In this document: positions 26,896 to 36,359 of the stretch, one piece after another | How the letters are laid out: every line of letters starts with the position of its first letter | Position numbering within the stretch: position 1 is the first letter of the stretch | DNA from: Stappia sediminis | GTDB taxonomy: Bacteria > Pseudomonadota > Alphaproteobacteria > Rhizobiales > Stappiaceae | Assembly: GCF_009826895.1 (NCBI RefSeq) | Contig: NZ_WUMV01000003.1 | Span: forward strand, 372,001-436,000 | Reading direction: 5' to 3' | DNA: 64,000 nucleotides | Translations under genes and position numbers: made by a program | Notes under the pieces: generated by a model | Told to the model about the DNA's origin: nothing | What the model saw: the letters and a program-made list of their open reading frames with translations, nothing else | The model's database searches: none

Positions 26896-28179
26896 ATGTG
26901 GTTATTGGCGAACCTGTTACGCAGCTTCGTGAATCGTGGCCAGCTCAGAGTATTTGACGCTCATGGTGAGTTGCACGAGTTCGGACCCGGTACAAACGGT
27001 CCGACGGCAACCGTCCGGCTACACGATCGGAAGCTTGCCTATACCATCTTTCTCAATCCCGAACTTTATGGTCCCGAAGCGTATATGGACGGCCGGCTTA
27101 CGCTGGAAGACGGCACCACGATTTACGATCTGCTCTATCTGCACTCGATCAATCTCGATGGTCTTTACGGCCATCCCGCGCAGGCTGCGCTGCACAGGCT
27201 CTGGATGGTCCTTCGCCGACAGCAGCAGAAGAACGATGTCGACCGGGCGAAAAAGCAAGCGCGTCATCATTACGATCTGAACACGGATTTCTACCGCCTG
27301 TTCCTTGACGACGGCCTCAATTATTCCTGTGCTTATTTCAACGATCCCGAGGACAGCCTGGAAGATGCGCAGGCGCTGAAGCTGGCGCGCCTCGTTGACA
27401 AGATGGCAATCGAACCGGGCATGAAAGTGCTCGAAATCGGCGGCGGCTGGGGCTCGCTCGCGATCGAGATGGCCAGGGCAGGCGCACATGTGACCTCGCT
27501 CAACGTTTCTCCGGAGCAGGTGGCGATTGCCGAAGAGCGCGTGAAGGATGCCGGCGTCGACGGGCGGGTAAACTTCGTTCTCAAGGATTATCGGGAGTTC
27601 GAAGGCCAGTTCGAAAGGGTTATCTCCGTCGGAATGATGGAGCACGTCGGCATTGGGCATCTTGAGGAATATTTCAGGAAGGTGAAGGAGGTGCTCGCAC
27701 CCGGCGGGCATGCCGTCATTCATTCAATCGGGCGCAGTTCTCCGCCTGGAACGACAAGTCCCTTCATCCGCAAGTATATTTTCCCCGGCGGTTATGTGCC
27801 GGCACTGTCGGAAACCTTCGCGGCGCTGGAGCGGCTCGGCATATGGGTGTCCGATGTCGAGATTCTGAGATTGCACTACTACTACACGTTGCGGCATTGG
27901 CGCCGGCGCTTCGAGAGCAACCGGGAAAAGGCGCGCCGGATTTACGATGAACGCTTTTGCCGGATGTGGGAAACATACCTGATCGGCGCGGAGCTGAGTT
28001 TCCTCAACGACACGCATATGGTCTTCCAGCTGATTCTGTCGAATGAGCGTGACGCTGTCCCGATTGTGCGCAGGACATATGTCGGAGATGAACCAGTGGC
28101 GGCCGGTGTGCCGAAGGAACGGAGTGTCCGCGGTCTCAGGCCGCAACCTCTTCCGGCGCAATCGCCGCCGACAGAATAA
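26896..28179 (+). CDS. cfa: Cyclopropane-fatty-acyl-phospholipid synthase
   Basis: Adds a methylene group from SAM to cis double bonds of membrane lipids. 427 residues. The N-terminal ~100 residues are the lipid-proximal domain (FLNPELYGPEAYMDGRLTLEDG). The SAM-binding core is MKVLEIGGGWGSLAIEMARAG near residue 178, then NFVLKDYREFEGQFERVISVGMMEHVG; bicarbonate/active-site region FIRKYIFPGGYVPALSE follows. Start at MWLLANL is preferred; twenty upstream codons are open but overlap the AT-rich leader. Downstream, a perfect GGAAACGG/CCGTTTCC hairpin lies at 28219-28239 without a T-run. Confidence 0.92.
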   Translation: MWLLANLLRSFVNRGQLRVFDAHGELHEFGPGTNGPTATVRLHDRKLAYTIFLNPELYGPEAYMDGRLTLEDGTTIYDLLYLHSINLDGLYGHPAQAALHRLWMVLRRQQQKNDVDRAKKQARHHYDLNTDFYRLFLDDGLNYSCAYFNDPEDSLEDAQALKLARLVDKMAIEPGMKVLEIGGGWGSLAIEMARAGAHVTSLNVSPEQVAIAEERVKDAGVDGRVNFVLKDYREFEGQFERVISVGMMEHVGIGHLEEYFRKVKEVLAPGGHAVIHSIGRSSPPGTTSPFIRKYIFPGGYVPALSETFAALERLGIWVSDVEILRLHYYYTLRHWRRRFESNREKARRIYDERFCRMWETYLIGAELSFLNDTHMVFQLILSNERDAVPIVRRTYVGDEPVAAGVPKERSVRGLRPQPLPAQSPPTE

Positions 28180-28399
28180 TTGCGATAAAAGCGTTTGAAA
28201 CCTCGGGCCGCATAGACAGGAAACGGTATGGCCGTTTCCATGGAGATTGTGCGCCTGCGCACCGGACGTTATGCAAAAGCGAATATGCGGGCGCAGGCCT
28301 TGATGCGGATCTGACAGCGTTGATTATAGTTATCTTGAGTGCCTTGAGAGTTTCCGAAGGAAATGACCTTCGCCTTGCCCGCCATCTGGAGCAAATGCC

Positions 28400-29116
28400 G
28401 TGAGCAAGGCCGCCAAAGTCGCACCGCGAACCTCTCTTTCGCGCATTCGCAAATGGCTTGTTTGCATAGCGGTCGCGATCCTGCTTCTGCCCGTCGTACT
28501 CACTATCGTTTATGCCGTTGTGCCGCCTGTAAGCACGCTGATGCTTGCGCGATATGCGAGCTTTCTGTGGGTCGAGCGCACCTATGTGCCTCTGGAAAGC
28601 ATTTCACCGCATTTGATCCGCTCGGTCGTTGCATCCGAAGACGCGAAATTCTGCATCCACAACGGCGTGGATTGGGAAGCGCTCGGCACACAGATCGAGG
28701 CGCTGGGCGAGGGTGAAAGCCCGCGCGGTGCATCGACGATCACGATGCAGCTGGCCAAGAACCTCTTCCTCTGGAACGACCGAAGCTATGTACGGAAGGG
28801 GCTTGAGCTGCCGCTCGCCTTGATGATCGATGCCATCCTCCCGAAGAGACGCATTCTGGAACTTTATCTGAATGTGGCGGAGTGGGGTGAAGGGATATTT
28901 GGGGCTGAAGCGGCTTCGCAAGCCTGGTTTGGCAAGCCCGCATCGAAACTTACGGCTCGCGAGGCCGCGCGCCTCGCCACCGCGCTTCCCAGCCCCTTGA
29001 CCCGAAATCCGGCCAGCCCCGCGCCGGGACACGGACGCCTTGCCCGCACGAATCAGGCGCGCGCGCAGGCCGTCGGGCCACATGTGGAATGCATCTTTTC
29101 CGGCGGACGGGAATAG
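28400..29116 (+). CDS. mtgA: Monofunctional biosynthetic peptidoglycan transglycosylase
   Basis: Polymerises lipid II into glycan strands. 238 residues beginning with GTG. One N-terminal membrane helix (about 18-50) anchors a GT51 domain: catalytic Glu in [18 protein letters not shown] near residue 77, [16 protein letters not shown] near 112, and [20 protein letters not shown] near 152. No transpeptidase domain follows, so it is the monofunctional class. The rpmF gene starts 143 bases downstream, a common pairing in Rhizobiales. Confidence 0.95.
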   Translation: MSKAAKVAPRTSLSRIRKWLVCIAVAILLLPVVLTIVYAVVPPVSTLMLARYASFLWVERTYVPLESISPHLIRSVVASEDAKFCIHNGVDWEALGTQIEALGEGESPRGASTITMQLAKNLFLWNDRSYVRKGLELPLALMIDAILPKRRILELYLNVAEWGEGIFGAEAASQAWFGKPASKLTAREAARLATALPSPLTRNPASPAPGHGRLARTNQARAQAVGPHVECIFSGGRE

Positions 29117-29259
29117 ATGCGAAGAAATTTCGGCAAAGGGGATGGCAAAGCGCGGCTAGGTTCTGTATAACGCGCGCCATTCCTGCACCCTGCACGGACT
29201 TGCGCCCCGGGTTGTCCCGGTCCGGGTCAGGGACACGTTGCACGACGGAGAAAACAACA

Positions 29260-29445
29260 ATGGCCGTTCCGAAGAGAAAAACATCGCGTATGAAGCGCGG
29301 CTTTCGTCGCTCCGCGGACGCCCTGAAGCAGCCGACCTACGTCGAGGACAAGGATTCGGGCGAACTTCGCCGCCCGCATCACATCGACCTCAAGACCGGC
29401 ATGTACCGGGGCCGTCAGATCCTTCAGCCGAAGGACGACGTCTGA
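29260..29445 (+). CDS. rpmF: 50S ribosomal protein L32
   Basis: 61 residues, [18 protein letters not shown] at the N-terminus and [16 protein letters not shown] at the C-terminus, the standard alphaproteobacterial L32 without zinc cysteines. Ribosome site GGAGAAAA upstream. A hairpin terminator follows at 29516-29538. The usual plsX or yceD partners are not present. Confidence 0.98.
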   Translation: MAVPKRKTSRMKRGFRRSADALKQPTYVEDKDSGELRRPHHIDLKTGMYRGRQILQPKDDV

Positions 29446-29515
29446 GCGAACAGGATTTCGATCGAGGCTTTGCCGCGCTCACGCGTTGCTTTCAAGCCGG
29501 TTCGAAATTACGAGA

Positions 29516-29538
29516 GGCTGGCCTTGTGCCGGCCTTTT
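29516..29538 (+). terminator. Probable terminator after rpmF
   Basis: GGCTGGC (29516-29522) pairs with GCCGGCC (29528-29534), one G-T pair, around CTTGT, followed by TTTT. Confidence 0.65.
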
Positions 29539-29643
29539 CGTGTTTTCGGTTACGGCAAACGGTAAATGCTCCAGCATCATCGAAACGTCCCAAATCGACT
29601 ATAATTCTCAATGCAGAATCGCTGTGCACCGCCGGAGATTTTC

Positions 29644-30072
29644 ATGCCGATGATCGTATCCGTTCCGCTGACACTCGTGCCGCTGGCCGTTTACAACATC
29701 ATTGCCTTCGGCGTTCTCGGGTCGTTTCCGGGAGATCCGTGGACCGCGCCGATCTTTACGGCCGAGTTGGTATCGGGCGCGCGGTTCACGCTGATTGTCG
29801 GCGACCTGATGATCATCGCCGGACTTGTCCTGCTTTTCGTGGAGATCCTCAAGGCGACACGAACCGGTGTGGTCGCCATGGTCGATCACATACTCTCCAT
29901 GCTGGTCTTCGTCGCCTATCTCGTGGAGTTTCTTTCCGTGCGCGAAGCCGCAAACTCGGTTTTCTTCATCCTGACGGTGATCGCTCTCATCGATGTGATC
30001 GCGGGATTCAGTATAACGATCGCCGGCGCCCGCCGGGACATTGCCTTCGGGCAGGGTGATCCGCGTCTTTGA
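29644..30072 (+). CDS. Conserved four-helix membrane protein
   Basis: 142 residues with four evident hydrophobic helices, for example VPLTLVPLAVYNIIAFGVL, FTLIVGDLMIIAGLVLLFVE, HILSMLVFVAYLVEFL and FILTVIALIDVIAGFSITIA. The Asp in the second helix and the Glu/Ser pair in the third are unusual in membranes and may be functional. No named family is recognised; similar proteins occur in many rhizobia. Start at 29644 has GGAG six bases upstream; the ATG eleven codons earlier is less likely. Stands alone. Confidence 0.72.
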   Translation: MPMIVSVPLTLVPLAVYNIIAFGVLGSFPGDPWTAPIFTAELVSGARFTLIVGDLMIIAGLVLLFVEILKATRTGVVAMVDHILSMLVFVAYLVEFLSVREAANSVFFILTVIALIDVIAGFSITIAGARRDIAFGQGDPRL

Positions 30073-30183
30073 TCCGGTTTTTCTGAAAATCTTAATCAAA
30101 ACTTATAATTCGGCACGACATTCGCAACGCAATCGCCAAAGAGACACAAACCGTCCTGAAACGGGACGGGTCCGGAGGCGAAA

Positions 30184-30528
30184 ATGCGTATCGACCCTAT
30201 AGCCCGCACCAATGCGAGACAGGACGTCGCGCGCGAGAATACCGGCAGGGATGAAAACCTGAAGACTGCCGAACGGGTTTCTTCGCGCAAGAACCTCCCG
30301 GTTTCGACGTTTTCGGGAAAGACGGAGACAGCCGATCCTGCCGCCCCCTTCCGCCGGTATCGGCCGAATTCCGCGTTCCTCACTCAATTGATAGCGGTCA
30401 GGGAAGATTGGCCGGACGTTCGCGTGCGCAGAAGAACCGAACCTGAAGCGGCGATCAGGCTTTACCGGGAAACGGAAGCGAGCCCACGTCGTATGCAAGC
30501 CGGACGCACAATCGTGCTTTCGGCCTGA
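30184..30528 (+). CDS. Conserved hypothetical small protein, rhizobial
   Basis: 114 residues, basic. The conserved-looking part is the C-terminal FLTQLIAVREDWPDVRVRRR and EPEAAIRLYRETE, a pattern seen in small uncharacterised rhizobial proteins that are encoded singly. The N-terminal ~50 residues look disordered (charged, Asn/Arg/Glu). No domain or signal peptide is seen. The start follows GGGTCCGGAGGCG, a good ribosome site. Function unknown. Confidence 0.65.
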   Translation: MRIDPIARTNARQDVARENTGRDENLKTAERVSSRKNLPVSTFSGKTETADPAAPFRRYRPNSAFLTQLIAVREDWPDVRVRRRTEPEAAIRLYRETEASPRRMQAGRTIVLSA

Positions 30529-30574
30529 TCGAGGACGGCGAGCAAAGCCCGCCGCCCTTTGCCATCGGCAATCG

Positions 30575-32179
30575 TCAATAGCCGGCGGCCATGCCGTCCT
30601 TGCGGGGGTCGGAGCCTCCTTCGAGAATGCCGCGCGCACGGTCGATACGGATCGCCTGAGCGCCTCCGATCGCGCCGGGGACACGCTCGACCGTGTGGCC
30701 GAGGGCGCGCAATCCATCCACGGTCGCTTCAGGCACGTAGCGTTCGGCGTGCAGTACATAGCTCTTTTCATCGAAGAACATGCGCGGCGCATCGATCGCT
30801 TCCTGAACGTCCATGCCAAAATCGGTGATATTGCCCAGCACATGGGCGTGGCCGCACGGCTGGTACCCCCCGCCCATGACACCGAAGGACAGATAAGGGC
30901 GGCCTTCGGAAAGAACCATCGCCGGAATGATCGTATGCAGCGGACGCTTGCCGCCTTCGATGGTGTTCGGATGGCCCGGCTCCAGCCGGAAGCAGGCGCC
31001 CCGGTTTTGCAGCAACACGCCGGACTTCGGCGCGGTGATCGCCGATCCGAAATCCTTGTAGACGGAGTTGATGAGCGAAACCGCCAGTCCATCCTTGTCG
31101 ACGACGCTGAGATAAACCGTATCGGACCGAGGGCCGAGGACGCTCGGCGGTAGATCGGCGATCCTGGAGCCGGGGTCGACAAGGCCGGCAAGGCGGGCAA
31201 TGTGATCGTCGCTCAGAAGCTCCGCCGGATCGTGAGGCATGAAGTCCGGGTCCGCCAGGAAACGGTCGCGAAGCGAATAGGCGATGCGGCCGGCCTCAAG
31301 CTCGAGGTGAAAACGCTGTGTTCCGTTCGGATCCAGTTTTTGAAGATCGAACTTTTCGAGAATGCCCAGCATGACGAGGGCGATGAAACCCTGGCCGTTG
31401 GGCGGCAGTTCCGCCACGGTCAGCCCCCGGTAGTCGCCGGTGACCGGCGTCATGTCGTCGACCTGCATCTCCGCCATGTCTTCCAGGGTCATCAGGCCAC
31501 CCTTCGCACGCAGCGTAGCGACGATATCTTCGGCGACGGCGCCTTCGTAAAACGCGCCGGAGCCCTCCTCCGCTATGCGCTGAAGCGTGTCGGCGAGGGG
31601 CGCATGACGCATGATCTCACCGGTGCGTGGAGCCTTGCCATCGATGAGATAAGCGCTCTTCGAGCCTTCGTCGGCCGATAGCTTCTCGACATTTCTGGAC
31701 CAGTCCAGCGCGACGCGGGGCGTTACCGCATAGCCTTCGCGGGCGTACTGGATCGCGCGTCCGAGAACGTCGCCGAGCGATTTCGTCCCGTGACGCTCAA
31801 GCATCGTTTCCCACGCGCGCACCGCTCCCGGCACGGTAACGGCGTGAGGCGAGGTCAGTTCGACCGACGACTCGCCGAGTTCGATCAGCTTTTTCGAACT
31901 TGCCGCCTTCGGCGCGCGTCCCGAGCCGTTGAGGCCATGGAGCTTTCCATCGGGTTCGGCGATGATCGCGAAACAATCGCCACCGATGCCGGTCATCTGC
32001 GGTTCGACCACGCATTGCACCGCGACGGCGGCAACCGCGGCATCCACGGCGTTTCCGCCAGCTTGTAGCGTCTCTATCGCCGCTGTTGTCGATAAGGGAT
32101 GCGATGTCGCCGCCATTGCATTCGCCGCATAGACGGCCGAGCGTCCGGGGGCATGGAAATCGCGCATATCCGACCTCAA
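30575..32179 (-). CDS. Gamma-glutamyltransferase family protein, cytosolic-type
   Basis: 534 residues of the Ntn-hydrolase GGT superfamily. NAVDAAVAAVAVQCVVEP and GIGGDCFAIIAE lie in the large subunit; autocleavage is expected before Thr in RSDTVYLSVVD near residue 357. The canonical TTH is replaced by TVY, as in YwrD/cephalosporin-acylase-like members, so the true substrate may not be glutathione. The C-terminal GVMGGGYQPCGHAHVLGNI is typical. No signal peptide is visible, unlike the second GGT at 36360. Next to a divergent HbpS-like gene, with 134 bases between. Confidence 0.87.
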   Translation of the reverse strand: MRSDMRDFHAPGRSAVYAANAMAATSHPLSTTAAIETLQAGGNAVDAAVAAVAVQCVVEPQMTGIGGDCFAIIAEPDGKLHGLNGSGRAPKAASSKKLIELGESSVELTSPHAVTVPGAVRAWETMLERHGTKSLGDVLGRAIQYAREGYAVTPRVALDWSRNVEKLSADEGSKSAYLIDGKAPRTGEIMRHAPLADTLQRIAEEGSGAFYEGAVAEDIVATLRAKGGLMTLEDMAEMQVDDMTPVTGDYRGLTVAELPPNGQGFIALVMLGILEKFDLQKLDPNGTQRFHLELEAGRIAYSLRDRFLADPDFMPHDPAELLSDDHIARLAGLVDPGSRIADLPPSVLGPRSDTVYLSVVDKDGLAVSLINSVYKDFGSAITAPKSGVLLQNRGACFRLEPGHPNTIEGGKRPLHTIIPAMVLSEGRPYLSFGVMGGGYQPCGHAHVLGNITDFGMDVQEAIDAPRMFFDEKSYVLHAERYVPEATVDGLRALGHTVERVPGAIGGAQAIRIDRARGILEGGSDPRKDGMAAGY

Positions 32180-32313
32180 TCCTGTTGTTGTTCGTTCCGG
32201 CCGGGAACGACTGTTTTTCGAAATTCAGACTGTCGCCGATCCTGCCGAACTGGTAGCCAGAACGGCAGGAACGAAAAGACATTAGCGTGTGGACCCTAAG
32301 GAGATAATCGCCG

Positions 32314-32748
32314 ATGAGCAAACTCACTCTTTCCATGGCGGAAAAGGTGATTGCCGCCGCTTTCGCCAAGGGCGCGGAACTGAAACTCAAGCCGCTGACC
32401 GTTGCCGTTCTCGATGCCGGCGGGCATCTCGTCGCGCTTTCCCGGCAGGACGGCTCGTCGATCATGCGCCCGCAGATCGCGTCCGGCAAAGCCTATGGCG
32501 CTCTTGCCGTTGGAACCGGTACGCGCTGGCTCAACGCGAATGCCGAAACGCGGCCGCATTTCGTGCAGGCGCTTAACGGCGCCTCCGGTGGCGCCATCGT
32601 GCCTGTGCCGGGCGGCGTTCTCATCCGCGAGGGAGACGGCGGCGAAGTTCTCGGCGCGGTCGGCATCAGCGGCGATACGTCGGATAATGACGAGGCCGCC
32701 GCCGTTGCAGGTATCGAGGCTATCGGAAAGACATCGGACTGCGGCTGA
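32314..32748 (+). CDS. GlcG/HbpS family heme-binding-like protein
   Basis: 144 residues. The whole length is a DUF336 (GlcG/HbpS) domain: KVIAAAFAKGAELKLKPLTV, VAVLDAGGHLVALSRQDGS, GGVLIREGDGGEVLGAVGISG and the terminal AAVAGIEAIG. HbpS proteins bind heme or small metabolites; others accompany glycolate or diol metabolism. No signal peptide. Divergent from the cytosolic-type GGT and convergent with phaR. The role is unknown; the call describes the fold. Confidence 0.85.
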   Translation: MSKLTLSMAEKVIAAAFAKGAELKLKPLTVAVLDAGGHLVALSRQDGSSIMRPQIASGKAYGALAVGTGTRWLNANAETRPHFVQALNGASGGAIVPVPGGVLIREGDGGEVLGAVGISGDTSDNDEAAAVAGIEAIGKTSDCG

Positions 32749-32791
32749 GCTCGTTCGGACGGCCGCAGCGTGCCGCGCGGACATGCAGAAT

Positions 32792-33370
32792 TCAGGACTT
32801 GTCGCCCGCAAGCGCGTCTATCTTCTTCTGCATGTCGGCAAGCTGCTTTTTCAGATCGTCGAGGTCGTCTGAAGATTCAGCACCCGGCTTCGCCGGTGCC
32901 TTGTCCTCGTCATCGCCAGCGCCGCCGAACGGCATGAACATGCGCATGGCGCGCTCGAACATCTCCGTATTTCGCTTGACCTGCTCTTCCATCGCATCGA
33001 GAGCCGTGGCGCCAAAGGCCTGCGACATCTGTTCGCGGAACTTGTCCTGTTCCTTCGTCAGCGCCGACATGGAGAATTCCAGGTAGCTCGGCACGACATT
33101 CTGCAGGCTGTCGCCGTAAAACCTTATCAATTGACGCAGGAAAGCGATCGGCAGGAGGTTCTGCCCCTTGTTCTCCTGCTCGAAGATGATCTGGGTCAGA
33201 ACCGACCGGGTGATGTCCTCGCCGCTCTTGGCATCGAAGACGATGAAATCCTCCTCGTCCTTCACCATCACCGCCAGGTCTTCCAGCGTGACATAGGTAC
33301 TTGTTCCGGTGTTGTAGAGACGCCGGTTGGCATATTTCTTTATGACTGTCGGCTCTTTCGTCTTGGCCAT
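32792..33370 (-). CDS. phaR: Polyhydroxyalkanoate synthesis repressor PhaR
   Basis: 192 residues. The N-terminal PHB accumulation regulator domain is EPTVIKKYANRRLYNTGTST with YVTLEDLAVMVKDEEDFIVFD; the middle has SVLTQIIFEQENKGQNLLPI and the PHB_acc repeat QLIRFYGDSLQNVVPSYLE. The C-terminus is acidic with a coiled-coil segment LDDLKKQLADMQKKIDALAG. PhaR senses PHB and represses phasin and its own gene. Start at 33370; upstream in-frame codons lack conservation. Divergent from phaA. Confidence 0.95.
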   Translation of the reverse strand: MAKTKEPTVIKKYANRRLYNTGTSTYVTLEDLAVMVKDEEDFIVFDAKSGEDITRSVLTQIIFEQENKGQNLLPIAFLRQLIRFYGDSLQNVVPSYLEFSMSALTKEQDKFREQMSQAFGATALDAMEEQVKRNTEMFERAMRMFMPFGGAGDDEDKAPAKPGAESSDDLDDLKKQLADMQKKIDALAGDKS

Positions 33371-33747
33371 GTTTCTTAGGATCCGATCCTGCTCGTTCCA
33401 GGCGTTTCGTTTGGCAGGTCCGGGCCAGACCAAAGCCGGCCGTCCTGCATCCTCCTTGGTCACGATAAGCTAATCTTGGTCGTCGGCACCATAGTTTTTA
33501 AATATCTTTTCGGTGCGGGTTTTTCGAACGCGACCATCGGCGAATGACGTCGTCAAGGGGCCGTGAAATGACGGAGCGCATGCAACCGGACAAAGGCTGC
33601 CGGAAGACTTGAGCGGCGAAGGGCGCTCACATCCGGTTGACTAAGTCGGGCCGACGGTCTCTAGTCGAAGGGATGGGTGCGTTGCGATAGAAAGACTAAG
33701 GGGGCGGCGCACCCTCGTCCCGGGAGGACACCATTGCGGAGGTTTTC
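33371..33747. promoter_or_regulatory. Divergent phaR-phaA control region
   Basis: 377 bases without a gene. AT-rich stretch around 33490-33515 (TTTTTAAATATCTTTTC) may hold the phaR promoter. An 8-bp inverted pair, CAACCGGA (33583-33590) and TCCGGTTG (33632-33639), is spaced 41 bases. No clear PhaR site such as CTGC-N3-GCAG was found by eye. GGAGG just before 33748 is the phaA ribosome site. Confidence 0.35.
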
Positions 33748-34929
33748 ATGAGCGCTTCAAATGACATTGTGATTGTGGGCGCCGCGCGCACGCCAGTCGG
33801 ATCGTTCAACGGATCGTTTGCCAATATGCCGGCGCATGAACTCGGTGCCGTTGCGATCAAGGCGGCGCTCGACAGATCAAAGGTCGACGCAGCGGAAGTC
33901 GACGAGCTCGTGTTCGGCCAGGTTCTGACGGCCGGGCAAGGACAGAACCCGGCCCGCCAGGCGGCGATCGCCGCCGGTCTTCCGGAAAGCTCCACCGCCT
34001 GGGTGCTCAATCAGGTCTGCGGGTCGGGCCTGCGCACCGTCGCGATCGGCATGCAGCAGATTGCCAACGGCGATGCATCGATCATCGTTGCCGGCGGCCA
34101 GGAGAACATGACGATGTCGCCGCATTGCGCACATCTTCGTGCCGGCCACAAGATGGGCGACTACAAGATGATCGACACCATGATCAAGGACGGCCTCTGG
34201 GACGCCTTCAACGGCTACCACATGGGCCAGACGGCGGAAAACGTAGCCCAAAAGTTCCAGGTGTCGCGTGATACGCAGGACGAATTCGCGCTGGCTTCGC
34301 AGAACAAGGCCGAGGCCGCACAGAAGGCGGGGCGTTTCAAGGACGAGATCGTTCCGGTCACCGTCAAGGAACGCAAGGGCGAGAAGATCGTCGAGGACGA
34401 TGAGTATATTCGCCACGGTGCGACGCTCGACAGCATGACCAAGCTGCGCCCGGCTTTCACGAAAGACGGCAGCGTCACGGCCGGCAATGCGTCGGGCATC
34501 AACGACGGCGCGGCCGCTCTCGTCCTCATGACGGCGCAAGAAGCTTCCAGACGTGGCCTCACGCCGCTTGCGCGCATCGCGTCCTGGGCGACCGCGGGCG
34601 TCGATCCTTCGATCATGGGTACCGGGCCGATTCCGTCTTCGCGCAAGGCGCTGGAAAAGGCCGGATGGAAGGTCGACGATCTCGACCTCGTCGAGGCGAA
34701 CGAGGCATTCGCCGCCCAGGCCTGTGCGGTCAACAACGATCTGGGATGGAACACCGATATCGTGAATGTGAACGGAGGCGCGATCGCCATCGGCCACCCG
34801 ATCGGAGCCTCGGGCGCGCGTATCCTGGTGACGCTCCTGCATGAGATGGGCAAGCGCGATGCGAAGAAGGGCCTTGCCACGCTTTGCATCGGCGGCGGCA
34901 TGGGCATTGCCCTTTGCGTTGAGCGGTAA
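33748..34929 (+). CDS. phaA: Acetyl-CoA acetyltransferase (beta-ketothiolase)
   Basis: Condenses two acetyl-CoA to acetoacetyl-CoA. 393 residues with the acyl-enzyme Cys in NQVCGSGLRT near residue 90, the second site NVNGGAIAIGHPIGASGAR near 345, and the C-terminal catalytic Cys in LATLCIGGGMGIA near 380. First gene of phaA-phaB, divergent from phaR. It supplies both PHB synthesis and the ethylmalonyl-CoA pathway through 3-hydroxybutyryl-CoA. Confidence 0.97.
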   Translation: MSASNDIVIVGAARTPVGSFNGSFANMPAHELGAVAIKAALDRSKVDAAEVDELVFGQVLTAGQGQNPARQAAIAAGLPESSTAWVLNQVCGSGLRTVAIGMQQIANGDASIIVAGGQENMTMSPHCAHLRAGHKMGDYKMIDTMIKDGLWDAFNGYHMGQTAENVAQKFQVSRDTQDEFALASQNKAEAAQKAGRFKDEIVPVTVKERKGEKIVEDDEYIRHGATLDSMTKLRPAFTKDGSVTAGNASGINDGAAALVLMTAQEASRRGLTPLARIASWATAGVDPSIMGTGPIPSSRKALEKAGWKVDDLDLVEANEAFAAQACAVNNDLGWNTDIVNVNGGAIAIGHPIGASGARILVTLLHEMGKRDAKKGLATLCIGGGMGIALCVER

Positions 34930-34973
34930 GGCGGAAATAGCCTTTCGTATCAGCCGGGTTTGACAAAAATCAT

Positions 34974-34996
34974 GGCGGGGGCGCAGCGCTCCCGCC
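34974..34996 (+). other. GC-rich hairpin between phaA and phaB
   Basis: GGCGGGGGC pairs with GCTCCCGCC around GCAGC (one G-T pair) 45 bases after phaA. On the plus strand it is followed by AAAA, so it is not a clear plus-strand terminator. It may stabilise the 3' end of phaA mRNA or set the phaA:phaB ratio. Confidence 0.4.
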
Positions 34997-35051
34997 AAAA
35001 GGGCCGGGTCTTCGATACCCGGCAAACAATCAGCCTTCAGGGGGAAACGGA

Positions 35052-35780
35052 ATGAGTAACGTTGCGATCGTCACGGGCGGCACACGCGGCATCGGCGCCG
35101 CGATCTCCAAGGGACTGAAGGATGCCGGCTACACGGTGGCCGCGACCTATGCCGGCAACACGCAAGCAGCGGAAGCCTTCAAGGCCGAAACGGGTATCCA
35201 CGTCTACAAGTGGGATGTCTCGGATCCGGAAGCTTGTGCCGAAGGTGTCGGCAAGGTCGTCTCCGATCTGGGCGCGGTCGAGGTGCTGGTGAACAATGCG
35301 GGCATCACGCGTGACGGCTGGTTCCACAAGATGGACTACGAAAGCTGGTCGGCGGTGATCCGCACCAATCTCGACAGCATGTTCACGATGACGCGGCCCG
35401 TGATCGAGGGAATGCGCGAACGCGGCCACGGCCGCATCATCAATATTTCCTCCATCAACGGCCAGAAGGGCCAGCTCGGCCAGGCGAACTATTCCGCCGC
35501 CAAAGCTGGCGTGATCGGCTTCACCAAGGCGCTTGCGCAGGAAAATGCCCGCAAGGGCATCACCGTGAATGCGATATGCCCCGGCTATATCGATACCGAC
35601 ATGGTGGCGGCGGTTCCCGAAAAAGTGCTTGAGGGCATCATCTCCGGCATCCCGGTCGGACGTCTCGGCAAGGCGGAGGAAATTGCTGCCGCCGTTCGTT
35701 ATCTGGCTTCCAACGAAGCCGGCTTCATGACGGGCGCGGTCATGTCGATCAACGGTGGCCAGTATTACGCCAACGGCTGA
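35052..35780 (+). CDS. phaB: Acetoacetyl-CoA reductase
   Basis: NADPH-dependent reduction of acetoacetyl-CoA to (R)-3-hydroxybutyryl-CoA. 242-residue short-chain dehydrogenase: TGGTRGIGAAI cofactor motif at residue 8, NNAGIT near 82, catalytic Ser in INISSINGQKGQ near 137, YSAAKAG (Tyr/Lys) near 150, and the PhaB-like CPGYIDTDMV and GFMTGAVMSINGGQY. Ribosome site GGGGGAAACGG. Terminator follows at 35805. PhaC synthase is not in this window. Confidence 0.96.
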   Translation: MSNVAIVTGGTRGIGAAISKGLKDAGYTVAATYAGNTQAAEAFKAETGIHVYKWDVSDPEACAEGVGKVVSDLGAVEVLVNNAGITRDGWFHKMDYESWSAVIRTNLDSMFTMTRPVIEGMRERGHGRIINISSINGQKGQLGQANYSAAKAGVIGFTKALAQENARKGITVNAICPGYIDTDMVAAVPEKVLEGIISGIPVGRLGKAEEIAAAVRYLASNEAGFMTGAVMSINGGQYYANG

Positions 35781-35804
35781 TCGCGGCCAATATTGGAAAC
35801 GCTT

Positions 35805-35829
35805 GGGGCGCCTTCTGGCGCCCCTTTTT
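35805..35829 (+). terminator. Rho-independent terminator after phaB
   Basis: Perfect stem GGGGCGCC/GGCGCCCC around TTCT, followed by TTTTT. Confidence 0.93.
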
Positions 35830-35867
35830 GTTTGCGGGCGAACGTGGCCGTGCAGCCGGTGTCGCTG

Positions 35868-36224
35868 TTAATTCCCGCGGCTGAGGATATAGCTTGCGAG
35901 ATTTGAAATTTCGCGATTGGTCAGGCTCATGTCCGGCATTTTCGGGTGCGGATCCGCCAGGAAGCCGGTCAGTGTCGCTTCGTTGAAACCGCGTGTCTTG
36001 GCAATTTCCGTGAAGCTCGGCACGGCTTCCGTTCCGTTCGTCTGGTCATCGGCGACCACATGGCAGGCCGCGCACCACTGCCGTGCAAGGCGCTCGCCGT
36101 CGGCCGGGTCGCCTGCCGCCTGTACATTCGTGATCGAAGCCGGAAGAATGACAAGCAACGCAATAGCGATCTTCAGTTCGCTCAAGAGGCGCGAGCGGAA
36201 TTTTACCTTGCCGGGCAGATGCAT
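35868..36224 (-). CDS. Small class I c-type cytochrome, exported
   Basis: 118 residues. Signal peptide about 1-36 (SELKIAIALLVILPASITNVQA). The mature protein has one heme site CAACH near residue 52 and a distal Met ligand in PHPKMPDMSLTNREISNLASYI. It belongs to the soluble cytochrome c group with a terminal helix. Likely a periplasmic electron carrier; partner unknown. Start at 36224 gives a normal signal; the frame is open far upstream but that part is low-quality sequence antisense to the divergent GGT leader. Confidence 0.85.
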   Translation of the reverse strand: MHLPGKVKFRSRLLSELKIAIALLVILPASITNVQAAGDPADGERLARQWCAACHVVADDQTNGTEAVPSFTEIAKTRGFNEATLTGFLADPHPKMPDMSLTNREISNLASYILSRGN

Positions 36225-36359
36225 TTCGGGACTCCATTGCCGAACGGAACAACAAGCGAAATTTCTCATCAAGGGTAGCCTGCGACAGACGCTCGCGACA
36301 GACTGGGATTTCCCCGATGCCGCAAATTTTCCCAAACGAAGGATGAGGAAGGGCTGTTC